Below, piece by piece: positions 10,866-22,895 of a DNA stretch of 64,000 bases. Position 1 is the first letter of the stretch. Every line of letters begins with the position of its first letter. The notes beneath the pieces were generated by a model. The model saw nothing but the letters and a program-made list of their open reading frames with translations, had not been told where the DNA came from and made no database searches. A program made the position numbers and the translations under genes. The stretch comes from Hyaloperonospora brassicae. Its lineage: Eukaryota > Oomycota > Peronosporomycetes > Peronosporales > Peronosporaceae. The stretch spans positions 62,001-126,000 of the forward strand of contig CANTFL010000198.1 of NCBI GenBank assembly GCA_947650285.1, written 5' to 3'.

Positions 10866-13800
10866 TCGGGTTGCTAGAGAGCAGGTTTGGGCTTGGGTCG
10901 AAACGGGTTTCGACCCGCAATCGGTGGTAGCTGTGGGTTGCGGAGGTTTGATTGGGTCTGTCGAGTCTACGAATTACATGTAGGAGTGATTGCGCAAAAA
11001 GCTACCTTTTAGCTGAGGATGTTTATTATTTATGCGCTATTTATCGGATTGCCGATAACGACATGGATGCGGATATATTGAACATCCCAATGACAGATAG
11101 AAACAGCGCGGCAGAGACCCAAATATTTGTGCACCAAAATGCGACTTACAACTGTCTTTTTACATTGCAGCAGGAGCAGACAGAAGACAAACGATAAACA
11201 GGACGCACAATAGTCGAGTGAGATATCGTTCCGACGACATTGAGATGCACAGTCCTGCAATAAATCTTCATTGTACAATTCTAGCTACCGAGCACGAAGG
11301 TCATGCCTTCCGCATGCGATCACAGAAGACACTCGTGTGTTTCATATACTGCTCGGAACTAGTGGGGAAATATCAGCAAAGCGTCGAGAGTGATGCAGGC
11401 CGTTCGAATGAAGCGGCTGCAGGTGGTAGCAACGAAATACGTGTGACTCAAGTGTGCATACATTGCAAATTGATACTTGTGATGATGTGTGATCGATGTC
11501 GGATCCGTTGGGGTCTCACATTTGACGGTGGTATACATAATCGGGTGCTGGTTTTTTGTTAGAAGGAGCGCAACATTTTGTTTCCAACATCACGAATCGC
11601 TTCGATGTGGTAACGGTCTGAGCATTCTCCTGATAGCCGACCTGTACACATCAATTAGTTCGTTTACAAAGGTGCAGTGCTGGCTGGCCATCTTGATGAC
11701 AAGATAAGCATTGTGACTTGTCTCTCGACATATCCGATTTCGCAGGCGTTACACAGAAGTGTGATGTAAACAAAGCAGCAGCAACATGCTTCAGGTACAA
11801 TGAAAGTCACTGCATTCTATTCGTCACAATGCGAAGTGTGCGCACTTGGTCAGGATCATGAACATCTACCTTTCACTGCCAAGATAGAATCAAGCTGCTC
11901 ACGCGTGTGATATTCGAGAGCTACTCCATTATGCTGTCTTAATTCCGTTCGCGCTCTTCCAACCTCAACGCGATTGACCTGGTCTCTACTAGCCATATAA
12001 TGACTGTTATTAACAAAATGCTGCATAGCTAGATGCGATAAGCGTGGGTGCAAGGACAGCTCATTGTGGATGTGAGCGAGCCTGCAAATGAGATGCAGTT
12101 CGACGCACTCGGGTGCACTTTGCCACAACTATTTTAGATCTCGACTGGCAAGCTCCACTTCTCAAGCAGCAGATCATTGTCATTGCATGCTGGCTCTGAT
12201 TTAGTCCTGCTTGTCCTAACGTTCCTTAGGCAACGTGATTGGTGGTGCAGGACCATCCCTCCATCTTTACTGTGTACTCAAGGTGGTAACAGCGGGACTG
12301 AGATAAAGTTTATAAGGAGTCAATTTCGAACAACTGAACATGATCTGATAAGGAGTTGCTGGAAAACCAAGTTTACCTCGTTGTTGTTCTTGCCAAGTCA
12401 GAAGCAGTGATCGCATCGATGAATGCGGAAAGCCATGCACGGCTTATGCAATGATCCCTCAATCTAATTGTCATATAAACTGCTTGCGCGATTGAATATA
12501 ATAATGTCGATGGTGAATTCTAAACGGACGAACGTACACATGCCTGTGGTCATCGAATGAATTCTTCGAATACATATCACGAAGAGTTGTCGACACTGAA
12601 CATGAACTTAAAACACGAGGTCATAGCCGCTGCTCGTCCTATCATAAAATTGAAACTAGACAGTCGTTGTCACTTGTAGTTGAAAGTGTGTTGTGAATAA
12701 AGCTTCCCCAGTACCGTGCAAACGTAGACTATTTACTGCCGGGTTACCATTATTGTCCATGTGTAACATGTATAAAAGCATGAAGACGCAGATTAAAGTA
12801 CGTCTGCTCAGACCCATATTTTTAGAAAAAATGGGTAGCAGCGAAACATAATATATATTATCAACTTCTTTGTAGTAGGTTAAATGATATACGTGGACGA
12901 TTTCTATGCATCACATTGTGTATAATCTTAGCTAGATTTTGTTCACGAACAAACGTCTTCTATTCAGCCGAGGTCTATACGTCTTGCTATCCGTACGTTT
13001 CATAATTATTTTCAATCTCAATTATTGAAGATCAATTTGATTTCAATGTAGTGTGAATTGTTTTTATATGTTGAGCCAACTTTTGGCGTATTAGGTAATG
13101 TAAATACAATCAGAAATGTCATTTTTGTAAAATAAGTGGGAACCCTTATGATGTATGACAGTCATTGCTGCTTAAAGATTAAGGGGAATGTAAGAAATGA
13201 TCTGGCGTTTATTTCTTACCGCTCTTTGAAAACAAAGAAACATAGTTTACAAAGAAAAGTACTCGTGGAGACCACAGTCCACTTTACCACTTGCGTAAAA
13301 ATCTTCGGCCTTCTCTACCACACGCCCTGTGCGCAGTCTTGTGAGCCAAAACTCTTATAAATAAATCACGGCTTTCGACATCAATTGCAAACATATTTTT
13401 GCTGAAGTTGTTGACATGCCTTTGCATTGCTGCGCTCGTTCAGACCCACGCACTCTCGTGTGCGAATCACTACTTCGCGCAATAGGTTAGTGCACAAGGA
13501 TTCCTAGCAGCCGATCGACAAGTACAAAAGATCGTATGAGGTGGTCTCGAGCAGAGCGCAATCGTCCGCATGTTCACTACATTAAATATATGATGCTGCA
13601 AGCCACGCGTGTGATCAATCGTACATGATGTCACAAAGGGCTGAAGCTTCGTTGTACCCACGCAGCCATTGCGTGGACATCCAGATGACTAGACGTGCCT
13701 ATCAGTCGGCAGATGCACCGGATAACAAGAATCAAAGTGGGTCAGAGCATCGGGCGTTATCGCCATGTACTGATCATATGGCGGCACCTCGTAGCTCATG

Positions 13801-14215
13801 GAAGATTCAGTTGTGCCCACCACCGGTTGACCTTTCGTTGCTTATCAAGACACAAAAGGCTGACATGTCGTCTTACACACCAATGCGAGCCGAGTTTATA
13901 GAAAGCGAGACGCTTTGATTCCGTGAGCCACAAGACGAAACAAGCTCAACTTTCTTCTGCGATATCCTCAGCGCTGCTATCGTGTTTCAGCATCTGTCGT
14001 TTGTTCATGACAGACATCGCAGTAGAATAACGGCACACACACACACACTGGTGGTATCCAAACCAGCATCTCTGCAGGTCTACCGAGCTCTGGCTGTCGT
14101 GGTGTAACTTGTGCCTTCGATGCCTTACTCAAACAGAAAACGAACCCGTGAAAGTCACGCGTACCTCTACAGGTGGCAATGACAAGTACGTATCGCCACG
14201 ACCGTCGTTTGAGCA
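10866..14215. other. Long spacer with no supported gene
   Basis: No domain, no paired splice signals joining frames, and no retroelement motif recognised. It becomes AT-rich around 12.4-13.4 kb. Open frames are short and lack family resemblance. It may hold lineage-specific genes or RNA genes that I cannot see. Confidence 0.45.
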
Positions 14216-15961
14216 ATGGCTGTATCACAAAGGAGATCCATATCTACACAACTACGTTCGTCTTTGACGACTACATACTCCACGCGATCGTTCTACGCAA
14301 CGTCTAGACGGACCATCGTCTCGCACCCAGCAACGATGGCCTCGAACGACCCCTTACACGCAGTCTCACTCTATACAGTGCTGACCTCGACCCAGCCGTT
14401 GTACAAGTGCTCTGTCGCGAGACACTTGCGATTCGTGCAATGTTCCTCCTGTGGTCCTCTGCGCACGGGGCGTGCTACACGTCGATCGTCCCGGAAGTAA
14501 ACTCGATCCACTGCGGAGCGTCTCAATCGACGACCTTTTCTCCGCGTAGCGACGACACCTTCTCAGAACAGAAATGGATGGGTCGATGAACCACATGGGG
14601 CGCATTGGTCTCAGTGCATGTGGTTTCTCAGCCTTGTCGACTTGTTGTGTCTAATTCGTCCTGTCGTGTGCTACGACGCAGTAGTGCTGATGCAAGAAGA
14701 GAGTGCCTTTCAGGTCAGCCACACGCGCGGGCGCGTTCACAGCGCGCGAGAACACTGTCGCATGCATCTGCTCCAGACTGCAAGTAGAAAGCAGTGTCGA
14801 GAGTGCTTTTCTGCCGATTCCAAACGAGCAGAAGCGATCGCTCGAAAGCGGCGGTCCCGGGCAGAGAGTCGTCGCAAGTGCCGTCTGTTCGCGCGTGCGC
14901 ACGAGAGAGAGGCAGCAGTGTGTCCCAAGACCCCTTTGCCCATCCTGCCCGCTCGAAATTTCCAGGCGACTTCAAGTGCGCTTTTCCATGTGTGAGTGTG
15001 TGTGCGAGAGCAGAGCATACTCTGAGGATTCTGCAGAGGCGCTGGCGAAGGCTAAAACACGCAGAGCGTTTCGCAGACAACAAGGGCAGAGGCGGAGGTC
15101 CGTTTGCAGGTGCACTCTCCGCTCGCTGATCTGTTGCAGCCGAGTCCATGAGCGTTTTCGCTGCCTTCTGTTCCCTGGAAAAGAGCCGCTGGTTTCTGGC
15201 TCAATGACCACAGCCCGTGATCCCCTTCCTCGCTCCCAATGTCCCACGACGGGACCTGGTCGTATGGTGTGTGTCTGTCTGCCCAGCAGAAGATGCCGCG
15301 CAGACGACCAGAGGGAAACGCGTCAGGTTGGACCAGACGACGACCAGGAGCAGAGGGGGAGGCTCGTGCACGCAGAGGGTTCCTACTGAAACCCAGAGAG
15401 AAACGATCGGCAGGCGCAGGTCGTAAACATCGACTCTTTTTTTGTCTCGCCTCGGGACGACGACCACTCGATACACGACGACGTCCTGACGGTCCAGACA
15501 CAACAAGTCGACAGGGCTGGAAACCATGTGCACTGAACCCGATGGATTCGCCCTGTTCTTGATCGTCGTGTAAAAGCCGTAATGACACCATGTCAAGTGC
15601 ACAGCCACACTGCCATGTTGCACTCAGATACCGCGAAAGGTGCATCGAGAGGGATACTAAAAGCAGAAGAGGGACAGATGACCATTTCTTCATTCCTTTA
15701 TGCCCAGAGAACGTGTCGTCGAGCCGCTGTTCCCCATCCCAAGCAAGTTCCTGTCCGGTCCTTACGTCTCCATATGACTCTCAGTCTTGTCGGGGCGACA
15801 GCGTCTCGCAGAGCCAGCGGAACTATGTATAGGCGAGCGCACACCACCGACCCACCCGACGCCGACGACCTGTCAATCACGAATCTGCGTCCTCGTGCTC
15901 AAGTTGTCTGGACCTTTTCGCGCTTTTCGCTTCTCACCTGCCACTTCCTGCCCGAGCGTGT
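14216..15961. other. GC-rich stretch with overlapping unassigned frames
   Basis: Several frames of 60-230 codons are open on both strands, as expected of GC-rich DNA with few stops. None has a signal peptide, repeat or domain I recognise, and no pair of introns makes a convincing gene. I leave it unannotated apart from the inverted repeat. Confidence 0.35.
14611..15536. repeat. Imperfect inverted repeat, arms about 41 bp
   Basis: The left arm, 14611-14652, and the reverse complement of 15496-15536 share tcagtgca, tggttt and gtcgacttgttgtgtct, with a few mismatches. Weaker similarity extends inward to about 14690 and 15460. The loop is roughly 840 bp and GC-rich, with long but unrecognised frames on both strands (14703-15389 + and 15052-15693 -). 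It could be two diverged head-to-head paralogue fragments or a fold-back element. Confidence 0.6.
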
Positions 15962-15988
15962 GTGAATAAAACCAAAGTCCCGTTCACA

Positions 15989-16438
15989 ATGCGCTTCCAC
16001 TCGTCCCTCGTGCTGCCGCTTGCGGTCTTTGCTGCCTGTTGCAGCGCCGATTCAACGGCCGAGCGCCGCCTCCGGTCGCAAGACGCCGGTGAGGACGCTG
16101 GAACGCCTCCGAAGATGGACATTTCCGTGCTGAGTAATGTGCCCGAAGATCAGCTGGAAAAGCAAATTCGCAAGTTCGTCAGCAAAGTGCCGTTGCCCGA
16201 GGGCATTACTGAGGAGCAGATGGTCAAACTCACGCTCAATGCGCTGGAGAGGGCGAAAGAGGACGGGAGCTTTGCCGAAGAGCTGCAGCATAAGGCAGAG
16301 GAAGTGCAGAAAAAGATGGAGCAGGCGAAGAAGAGGAAGCGACAGGAGGAGGACGGCGGCGACGAGGAAGACGAGGGCAAGGAGGACGAAAAGAGCGCGA
16401 AGAAACCAAAGGTCGAGGAGGAGGACGAGAAAGAATAG
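15989..16438 (+). CDS. Small secreted acidic protein with RRLR motif (effector candidate)
   Basis: 149 aa from the ATG at 15989, chosen over the upstream ATG because it opens directly with a signal peptide (MRFHSSLVLPLAVFAACCSA). RRLR follows at residues 26-29, which fits R-x-L-R, and then an acidic stretch (SQDAGEDAG) without a clean EER. The middle, residues about 40-100, is predicted helical (PEDQLEKQIRKFVSK; LNALERAKED). The C-terminus alternates basic and acidic runs (KKRKRQEEDGG; KKPKVEEEDEKE) and could act as a nuclear localisation signal. In Peronosporales, signal peptide plus RxLR marks host-translocated effectors, but here the motif sits only six residues after the likely cleavage site, unusually close. 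It could equally be an ordinary secretory-pathway acidic protein. There is no intron and no KDEL. Confidence 0.7.
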   Translation: MRFHSSLVLPLAVFAACCSADSTAERRLRSQDAGEDAGTPPKMDISVLSNVPEDQLEKQIRKFVSKVPLPEGITEEQMVKLTLNALERAKEDGSFAEELQHKAEEVQKKMEQAKKRKRQEEDGGDEEDEGKEDEKSAKKPKVEEEDEKE

Positions 16439-19400
16439 GAAGGCGACTTGGACTAGGAGAGCACAAGACAGGAGCGCGTAGTTGACAGCACCATACGTGG
16501 CCGCCAAGTTGGTCTTCAGCTCACTCTACTTCTCATTATCTCTTGCTCTCTCTCTCTCTATTGGGGCCGACTGACTGAGCGAGCGCACTCAGCTGTCCAT
16601 TGTGTAAGTAGCTATCACTTTTTTTTCCTCGAAACAACTAAAACGAAAACAAAAAACTCTGCTTGAACTTTACTTTTGTTTAGTCGCTCGCAAAAATGAA
16701 GCGCACCACAGTCAGTATTGCACTTTTAGGAGGGGGAAGCAGCGACTGCTGCTCGCACATTTGCGGCCTTCTCCAAATGAGCCTTTCAACACTGTCCTGT
16801 TCTCTGTAGCAAAGACTCGCGAGCACAATGGTCATTGGCAGGAGACTTATCTACACGGCGTCTATGTTTCGACTGGACAGCCTGATCGCCTCTCGAAGCA
16901 GCAGCAGCACCAACAACCCGTACAAAAGGTGCCGGCTTTTGTGTTGGGTAGTGCTGGCTTGATGATTTGGGTCATCACGATAGCGAAGGCATACAATCAA
17001 ATTGTGCTCGATAAACAACAGGTGCCTGCACTGAGTGAGTTGATAACACAGTCGGTCGAGTCCACGACAATTCGTACATTGTTTAGCAGCTTGAGTTTGC
17101 ATGGGGATAAGTAGGAGACCTTATCTTTACGCACGTTGCACACATTCGCTGCCAATGCAGGAACACAAACCTGTTTGTACATATTGTTTATCGACATGAT
17201 TAGTGGACGTGTAGTTGCCTGAATAGCGGGTCAGACGCTAGCATACCCGACACGTTTGTGTCTCCATCCGAGCGGACGTGGTTGTTGCCGACTTTGAAAT
17301 GCCTGGCAAATACGCACTGAGAACGATGATACGTTCTTCAATCGGTGTCTGGACAGCAATGTGCGAGATTGGACTATTGTACCAAGTCGCGCGCCACTTA
17401 TCTGATGATGTGGATACTACGTTAGCGCGCGGCCTCCATGTATACCTTTGCGCGAGAAACACTGAACCCGTTGACAATTGTCTGCACGTTCCTATTTGCG
17501 TACAGTGTTCCTACTACTGAATGGACAAGACGTATGAGTGTAGCTCCGCTTGGCGGTTGCTGCAGCATGTCATTACGACATTCGCTTGTGCGTTGGCCAC
17601 GACATAGATACGCCTCGTAAAACTCTTTTCGCTCGGTCACCCGAGTCGTGGTTTGGTGGAGAAGTAGGAGAAACGAAGGTTTGTGTGGGTAGTCACTTCC
17701 TTGGCCCGTCGTTTGGCAGTACAATGCTCCGAGTTGCACAAGGAGGTACTTGTCGCTGCGTAAGCGTATCTTAACCATCGATATGTAAAGTAAGCACACG
17801 CCGCCCAAAGTCAGCTCGTAGAACCTAGTGAGTATCATACCTGACAAACCCTGCGTGTACAAGTAAGTAGCAGCATCTTTTGTCCCGATAAACGTGCGTT
17901 GCGCACATCTGATCACAGCTCAGACGGTGTGGCTGTACATTGTAGCTAAACTTGCAATGAAGAGGAATGTTGGCGCTGTCCAAGCATATATGCCATCGAT
18001 TGCGGGCAGATGCTTGACACAGTCACAGTCAAAGGTAAGCTCCTGCATCATAGTGCTTCGTTAAAAGCTGTCATCCTTGCGACAAGAATCGATTTTACGC
18101 CATGTCAGATGTTTATGAGTCTGTGTGTCGTGCAAATAGAAGAGCAAAAGGCCTGACGTATAATGTTATCGCTTGTACTGTAAGATCTAGTGACAGATGA
18201 CACGGAAACGTTGAGGAAGCAAAAAATGTTTTTGATGCGCTTGCTTTTCGATGGAAAAAAATAAATGAGCGCTGGACCTAATGGGCTAGCGTAGGCAATT
18301 AATCTCATGCTCATGTACGACGAACTTATTGTACAGCGCTTCGATATGCGCACTCGTCCTGTGGGATGCAGTTTATCACTTGGCAGGCATCGTCGACCCG
18401 CCCCAGCGACTTTGACAAGTAACATACTAGCGTGGACCAGCTACCGAGATCGGCAGTATGCTAAATCGTATCATTGAACAACTTCATATAATAATAAGGG
18501 ATACTTACGCGTGCATTGAAATCGTCAGCAGGCTTGCCTCGATGTCAGGCAACTCCTTGTATCGCCAGGCAGCTCCATGTGTTGCCAGGATGCACTGTGG
18601 CTGTGTTTGTGTGGCACGACAGTTACACGCCTTACGTAATACTGACGCAAAACAGCGCATGCTGCCTCACCTACGCACCACTTGTCCTTCTGCCTCTCCA
18701 ACTTTCAGCTGTACTTGACTAGTCTCTCAGCTTAGCGCTTTGCGGAAGCTCTCGTGACAAACAAAGACTGGTGGACGCGACAGCAATTTTCTGCGCCCAC
18801 ACTTTGGAAAATTGATTTGGCTCTTTAGAAATGTAGCGCAATTGTTTCAGCAGTTCGTGCTTCATACCAAGTCATCATTTTGTCCTAAAGTATGCGAACG
18901 TAGCGTGATGCGTCTTCTAGCAAAAGCTTGGGAGCTGAGCAATAGATTGTTTACCGACACATCATCGATACGAAAAACAGAAAATACCATGTTCGACCGG
19001 ATGATCTTGTTATCAAGTATACCCACTCTATTTCCAACAACGGTGACTCGCGTCCGTATCAATGTGCATATTTGTAAATGGAATACTGGCGAAAGTGAAG
19101 GTAGATCGTACCACCAAAGGCCACACTTTTCCGTTTTTGTCAGAAAGAGCATACAGACAATACACGTTAATCTAGACCTCTATGCGATTGTACGTGTACC
19201 GTACGACATCGCCTGATCATGGCGTCTACTCGAGGTGGACCGTACTACTTACGCGTCGATAATGCCCGTACTGTTTTCTCGTCGACAAGGTTGTACACCA
19301 GAAGCCCTCGCAGATTCACTACCGGTATATTCAGCATTTGTCGAAATGATTCTTGCTCTGTGCTTATCTTGTTACACAGAATCTAAATGCATACTTGTAC

Positions 19401-19488
19401 CTATGTGAGACTACGAGTGCTCTTCTGACAAAAGACCAGACCCTCGTGAAAACGACAGAGTCTCCCATTATTCTGCTTCCAAGCACGT
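16439..19488. other. Spacer with unresolved frames
   Basis: Holds a CT tract near 16541-16557 and several frames with single hydrophobic stretches: 16761-17114 (+), which has GSAGLMIWVITIAKAY but starts at TTG, 17278-17520 (+) and 17422-17916 (-). They could be exons of a multi-pass membrane protein, but I could not join any of them with consistent GT-AG introns, so no gene is called. Confidence 0.35.
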
Positions 19489-20062
19489 TCACAAAGTTGT
19501 AGCGTCCACTCCGATGCTCGTAAGCAGATCTTCAGCTTGCGTCAGTACTACAAGTTCAGCGCTGTCTTCAGGTGTTCCGTCGTGCAGCTTGGAATCCCTC
19601 TCCAGTGTCTTTAACTGAGATATACAAGCACGTGCTTCCGTCAGCATTGCCTCGTCGTCCATCAGCCCACACCGAACGGCTGTTTCCAAAGCGCCTCGCA
19701 GTGTTCCAACACGAAAACCACGTGCTGCTCCTTGCGCATAACCAGCGTCAAACCCTTCTTGCAACGTGATCTCCTTACCGAGCTCGAGACCGTCTTGAAT
19801 ACCCATCTAATATTGCGAAAAGAACAGAGACGTCATCAGTGAGTCCAATACAATACAATAAGGTTTAAAGTGTGACATAAATTATGGTATTTCGAGCTGA
19901 GTTGCGTCCGATAGGACTAAAAGAGGCGCTTACGGTCTTCATGCGACGCTCAAGTGCTGCGCTTTCCTGCGTCAACAGCGCCTCTTGATCGCCACTGTTG
20001 TCGCTCAGAAAGTCCTGGAAGCCGTCGTCCGAGTCGCTACGGCTATCGAGCGGCACTGCCAT
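19489..20062 (-). CDS. YAE1: YAE1, deca-GX3 adaptor for ABCE1/Rli1 Fe-S maturation
   Basis: Yae1 pairs with Lto1 and links the cytosolic iron-sulfur targeting complex to the ribosome-recycling ATPase ABCE1/Rli1. Model: complement(join(19489..19806, 19934..20062)), 148 aa, with one 127-bp intron (donor GTAAGC, acceptor TTAG, phase 0). Exon 1 encodes an acidic leader (SDSDDGFQDFLSD) and LERRMKT. Exon 2 opens with the family's glycine-every-fourth pattern: GIQDGLELGKEITLQEGFD, then AGYAQGAARGFRVGTLRG. TLQEGFD.GY and G.LRG.L match the Yae1 branch better than Lto1. The C-terminal part is helical (ARACISQLKTLERDSK) and unremarkable. The protein is near the usual family size. Confidence 0.85.
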
Positions 20063-22358
20063 TGCTAAAAGGTACTGTTTAGTGCTACTGCAGGTCACTG
20101 AAGCAATGTGCGCTGCACGGACCGTTACTATCGCAACCTTTTGGCGATACTTTTTACAAATTAACACAAGCCTTGTGTCTTGAATTTGTATGGAAACTCG
20201 AGACTAACTCGTTGTAGGACCAATTTGATACCAGAAAAAACAAAATGCTGCAAATAAAACTCCACCGTTTTTAGCGAAAGAATAGACAGACTCGCTGTGT
20301 ACCTCATGTCCCCAAACATTTGCGTTCTCGACAGCATTGCTGATTGTCATTGTCGACAAGACGGATACCTCACGCCCTCGTTCGCGTGCTTGCAGCGAGC
20401 AAAACTCTCTTGTGACGATCGGTGAATATGCAATATAAGCCTGGATGTTATTCCGCGGTGGCTGAATTGAAATGCGTGTCCATATACGTCAACGCGTGCA
20501 AACAAAGTTTTGGTCAGCTCATGGTTGCAAGCCCAGCATGTCTCCATGTCGCAACGACACAAGTTGGTGTCCAAGCAGCTTCAGCATACATAGCAGCAAA
20601 TTGCGCACGCCGAGGTAGCAAGCGAAAAGTATCGACAGTGTGTATCCGTAGAGGCGAACTCAAGCTCATCGACATCAAATATGCAGCTGCGATCCGCATA
20701 AGCCGATAGCACCGATTACGCTGGTACGACAACGCGGATGGACGCACACGATGACAGCAAATGCAAACTTTCGCGCATACCGATATCTCATGCAGTAAGA
20801 AGTCGAGCACACTCGCTCACTGCTCGGGCATGACGTCATGGACGGTGACCGAGTTCGGTAGTAAGCGTTTGTTCGATTACAAGGACTGCTATTTCACCAT
20901 CCACTGTAACAGAGAAGGCGCTTGGCATACCTGAAGCAACGACACCAACGCAGGCCGTTGGCACTCCACATTCTTGGATGCGATGGAAGTTGCGGATCGC
21001 GGACTTAAGCTGGCGGAGCTGATGATATCGATATAGCACTAGACGCACAATGCCAGCACACTCGTTCACTGCTCTAGAACCTGAGAATTAGCAGCAGTTT
21101 AGAAACAGCGGCTATACCAGCGCTAGTCAGCACGGAGATAAGTTTGCTCTCGTAAATGCGCCAGCGCCCACAGAGACGCCGAGGTGCAAACGACGACGTC
21201 TACATGGCTGTCGTGCACAGAGCTAGCGCACCAGCTCCACCCCTTCTTCAACATCGTACGCTATATTACTTGCCGTGAAGATGTCGTCGACGACCCAAGA
21301 CACGGCAACCAAGGTAGCACTAGCAGGGGACTGCTTGCCCACTTAGTGTTGCTCCTACATCTTCCTACGTGCCTACATTGGTTTGTCTAGCAATCGCCGC
21401 TCGCCGCGAAACTACAAGATTGCTCGAGACCAGAGAACGTTCGGAACTATCAGGGTTTCGAAATGCTGTCAATAAAGCCACACCACATGACAAATGTTTA
21501 GGTACTTGGCAAGTAAGTTTCTCCTCAGCAATGGCCTCACGTTGGTAGCGCTTTGTTTGTGTTGTACATTTCGAACAGCAAGATCAGTTGCCATACGTAT
21601 CGTTCATCAGATTGAACCTGCCTAATCATCACAGCTTTTGCTGTCCAGACCTTTTACGTGCATCCTGTTCATCTTTCGTTGCCGCCCTTTTACTAGCTGC
21701 ATACTTTGCTGCTACCTCAATCTCGTGTCTTGCACTCGTATCTGCTCTTATAGCTGGCCCTGTCAAACAGGCTAAACGCGCTCACCTCTTCCATTAGGAA
21801 ACAATTGCTCCGACCACGTGGTCATTGAAGTCATCTACTTGATCGCGAGCACAAATCCTTCAGCTTTGCACTTGGTCACACGATATGTCCTCTCATAGTT
21901 TTCCATGTGGCCGCCTAAGGGTGTCAAGGCAGCAGAACGACAAAGCTTGAGCGAACAGGATCGTGTCATGGCAGATGAATGAGGCGAGGGCCACACCTCA
22001 GCTATCTCTGCAGCAAGAAGTGCTTCCGAAAACAGTCGAATCCCTCAAAATGCTCAATCAGTACTCCTGGCCGCTCGTATTCGAACGATGTGGTAGACAA
22101 CAACCTATGCGGCACCATCTCATCATTCTTGGACTTAAACTGCATCCACTGTATCTACTTGCTTAGCGGACGCTGCAAGCTCGTTGACCTCTATCCACAC
22201 GCGTGTCTTTACCATTTCTTACAACCCATTCACAGCAGTTTCGCTGCATTCTACCGCCTTATAACAGTGCTTTAGCGACGCGCGGGGAGTGTGTGCGTCA
22301 CACAAAACGACGGAAGCACGTAGTATAGAGGACGCTATTTTAGCTCACAGGACAGGAC
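20063..22358. other. Spacer with no supported gene
   Basis: No recognised domain. A short degenerate duplication is visible: gcacactcg.tcactgctc occurs near 20809 and near 21057. The frame at 21588-21797 (+) has one hydrophobic stretch but no family resemblance. Confidence 0.4.
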
Positions 22359-22798
22359 ATGAAGGTGGCAGCGCCACGTGCAGGCTCCACCAGTCACGTG
22401 TGGGGCTACGTAATCGTGTTACTCGCGGCCCTGGTCTTTATTGCATCCATGTACGATTGCTGCCCGCAGCTAAATGAACCTCTTCCGTCCAATATGATTT
22501 CTTCTTCTCCATTTACAAACAACTTCTCTCTCACACCTTCTTGTCGATGATCACTGATAGGTATGTCATGATCTTCTCGAAACTGCTGCTACTTTTTCTT
22601 CCAGAGACCTCTGCCACAGCTGAAGCGACAGATCAAATGGCCATCAAAAGCTCTGAAGACCAACAAGTGAGCGTCAGTCTCTTGCGCGCTCTCGAGAGCG
22701 ACGTGTACTACTGCTACTTGGTGCCCCTCACGATCCCTGTGACCATCTTGACGTGCTACGCCAACTGGGTCGGCCTCAAGTTCTTCCGCCACAACTGA
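22359..22798 (+). CDS. PIGY: PIG-Y-like subunit of GPI-GlcNAc transferase (intron not resolved)
   Basis: PIG-Y is a tiny two-helix subunit of the ER complex that makes GlcNAc-PI, the first step of GPI-anchor synthesis. The 3' part ends in YLVPLTIPV and then GLKFFRHN, which follows the family C-terminus closely (helix, then FRHN at the very end). The 5' part begins with the ATG at 22359 and has a first helix, WGYVIVLLAALVFIASMYD, that fits helix 1. The two parts are in different frames, so a small intron must lie between about 22450 and 22592. Candidate acceptors are ctgatag (22560) and ttccag (22592), and the donor is uncertain. Without the 5' part, an ATG at 22547 would give a shorter protein. 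The assignment rests mainly on the C-terminus. Confidence 0.7.
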
Positions 22799-22895
22799 AA
22801 CTCTGCAGTCAGCTGCACGTGTGGCAAAGTCCAGCGGTCAAACAAGTTGCGAGTCGCAGCGTCAACTGTATCATGAAATCTTTCGCGTCCGTCCG

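Noticed and set aside
14703..15389. 228-codon frame as a gene
   Set aside because: GC-rich with frames open on both strands, an Arg/Ser/Cys-rich composition, and no domain or splice support.
16761..17916. A multi-exon membrane protein gene
   Set aside because: Hydrophobic frames occur on both strands, but no set of GT-AG introns joined them in one consistent frame.
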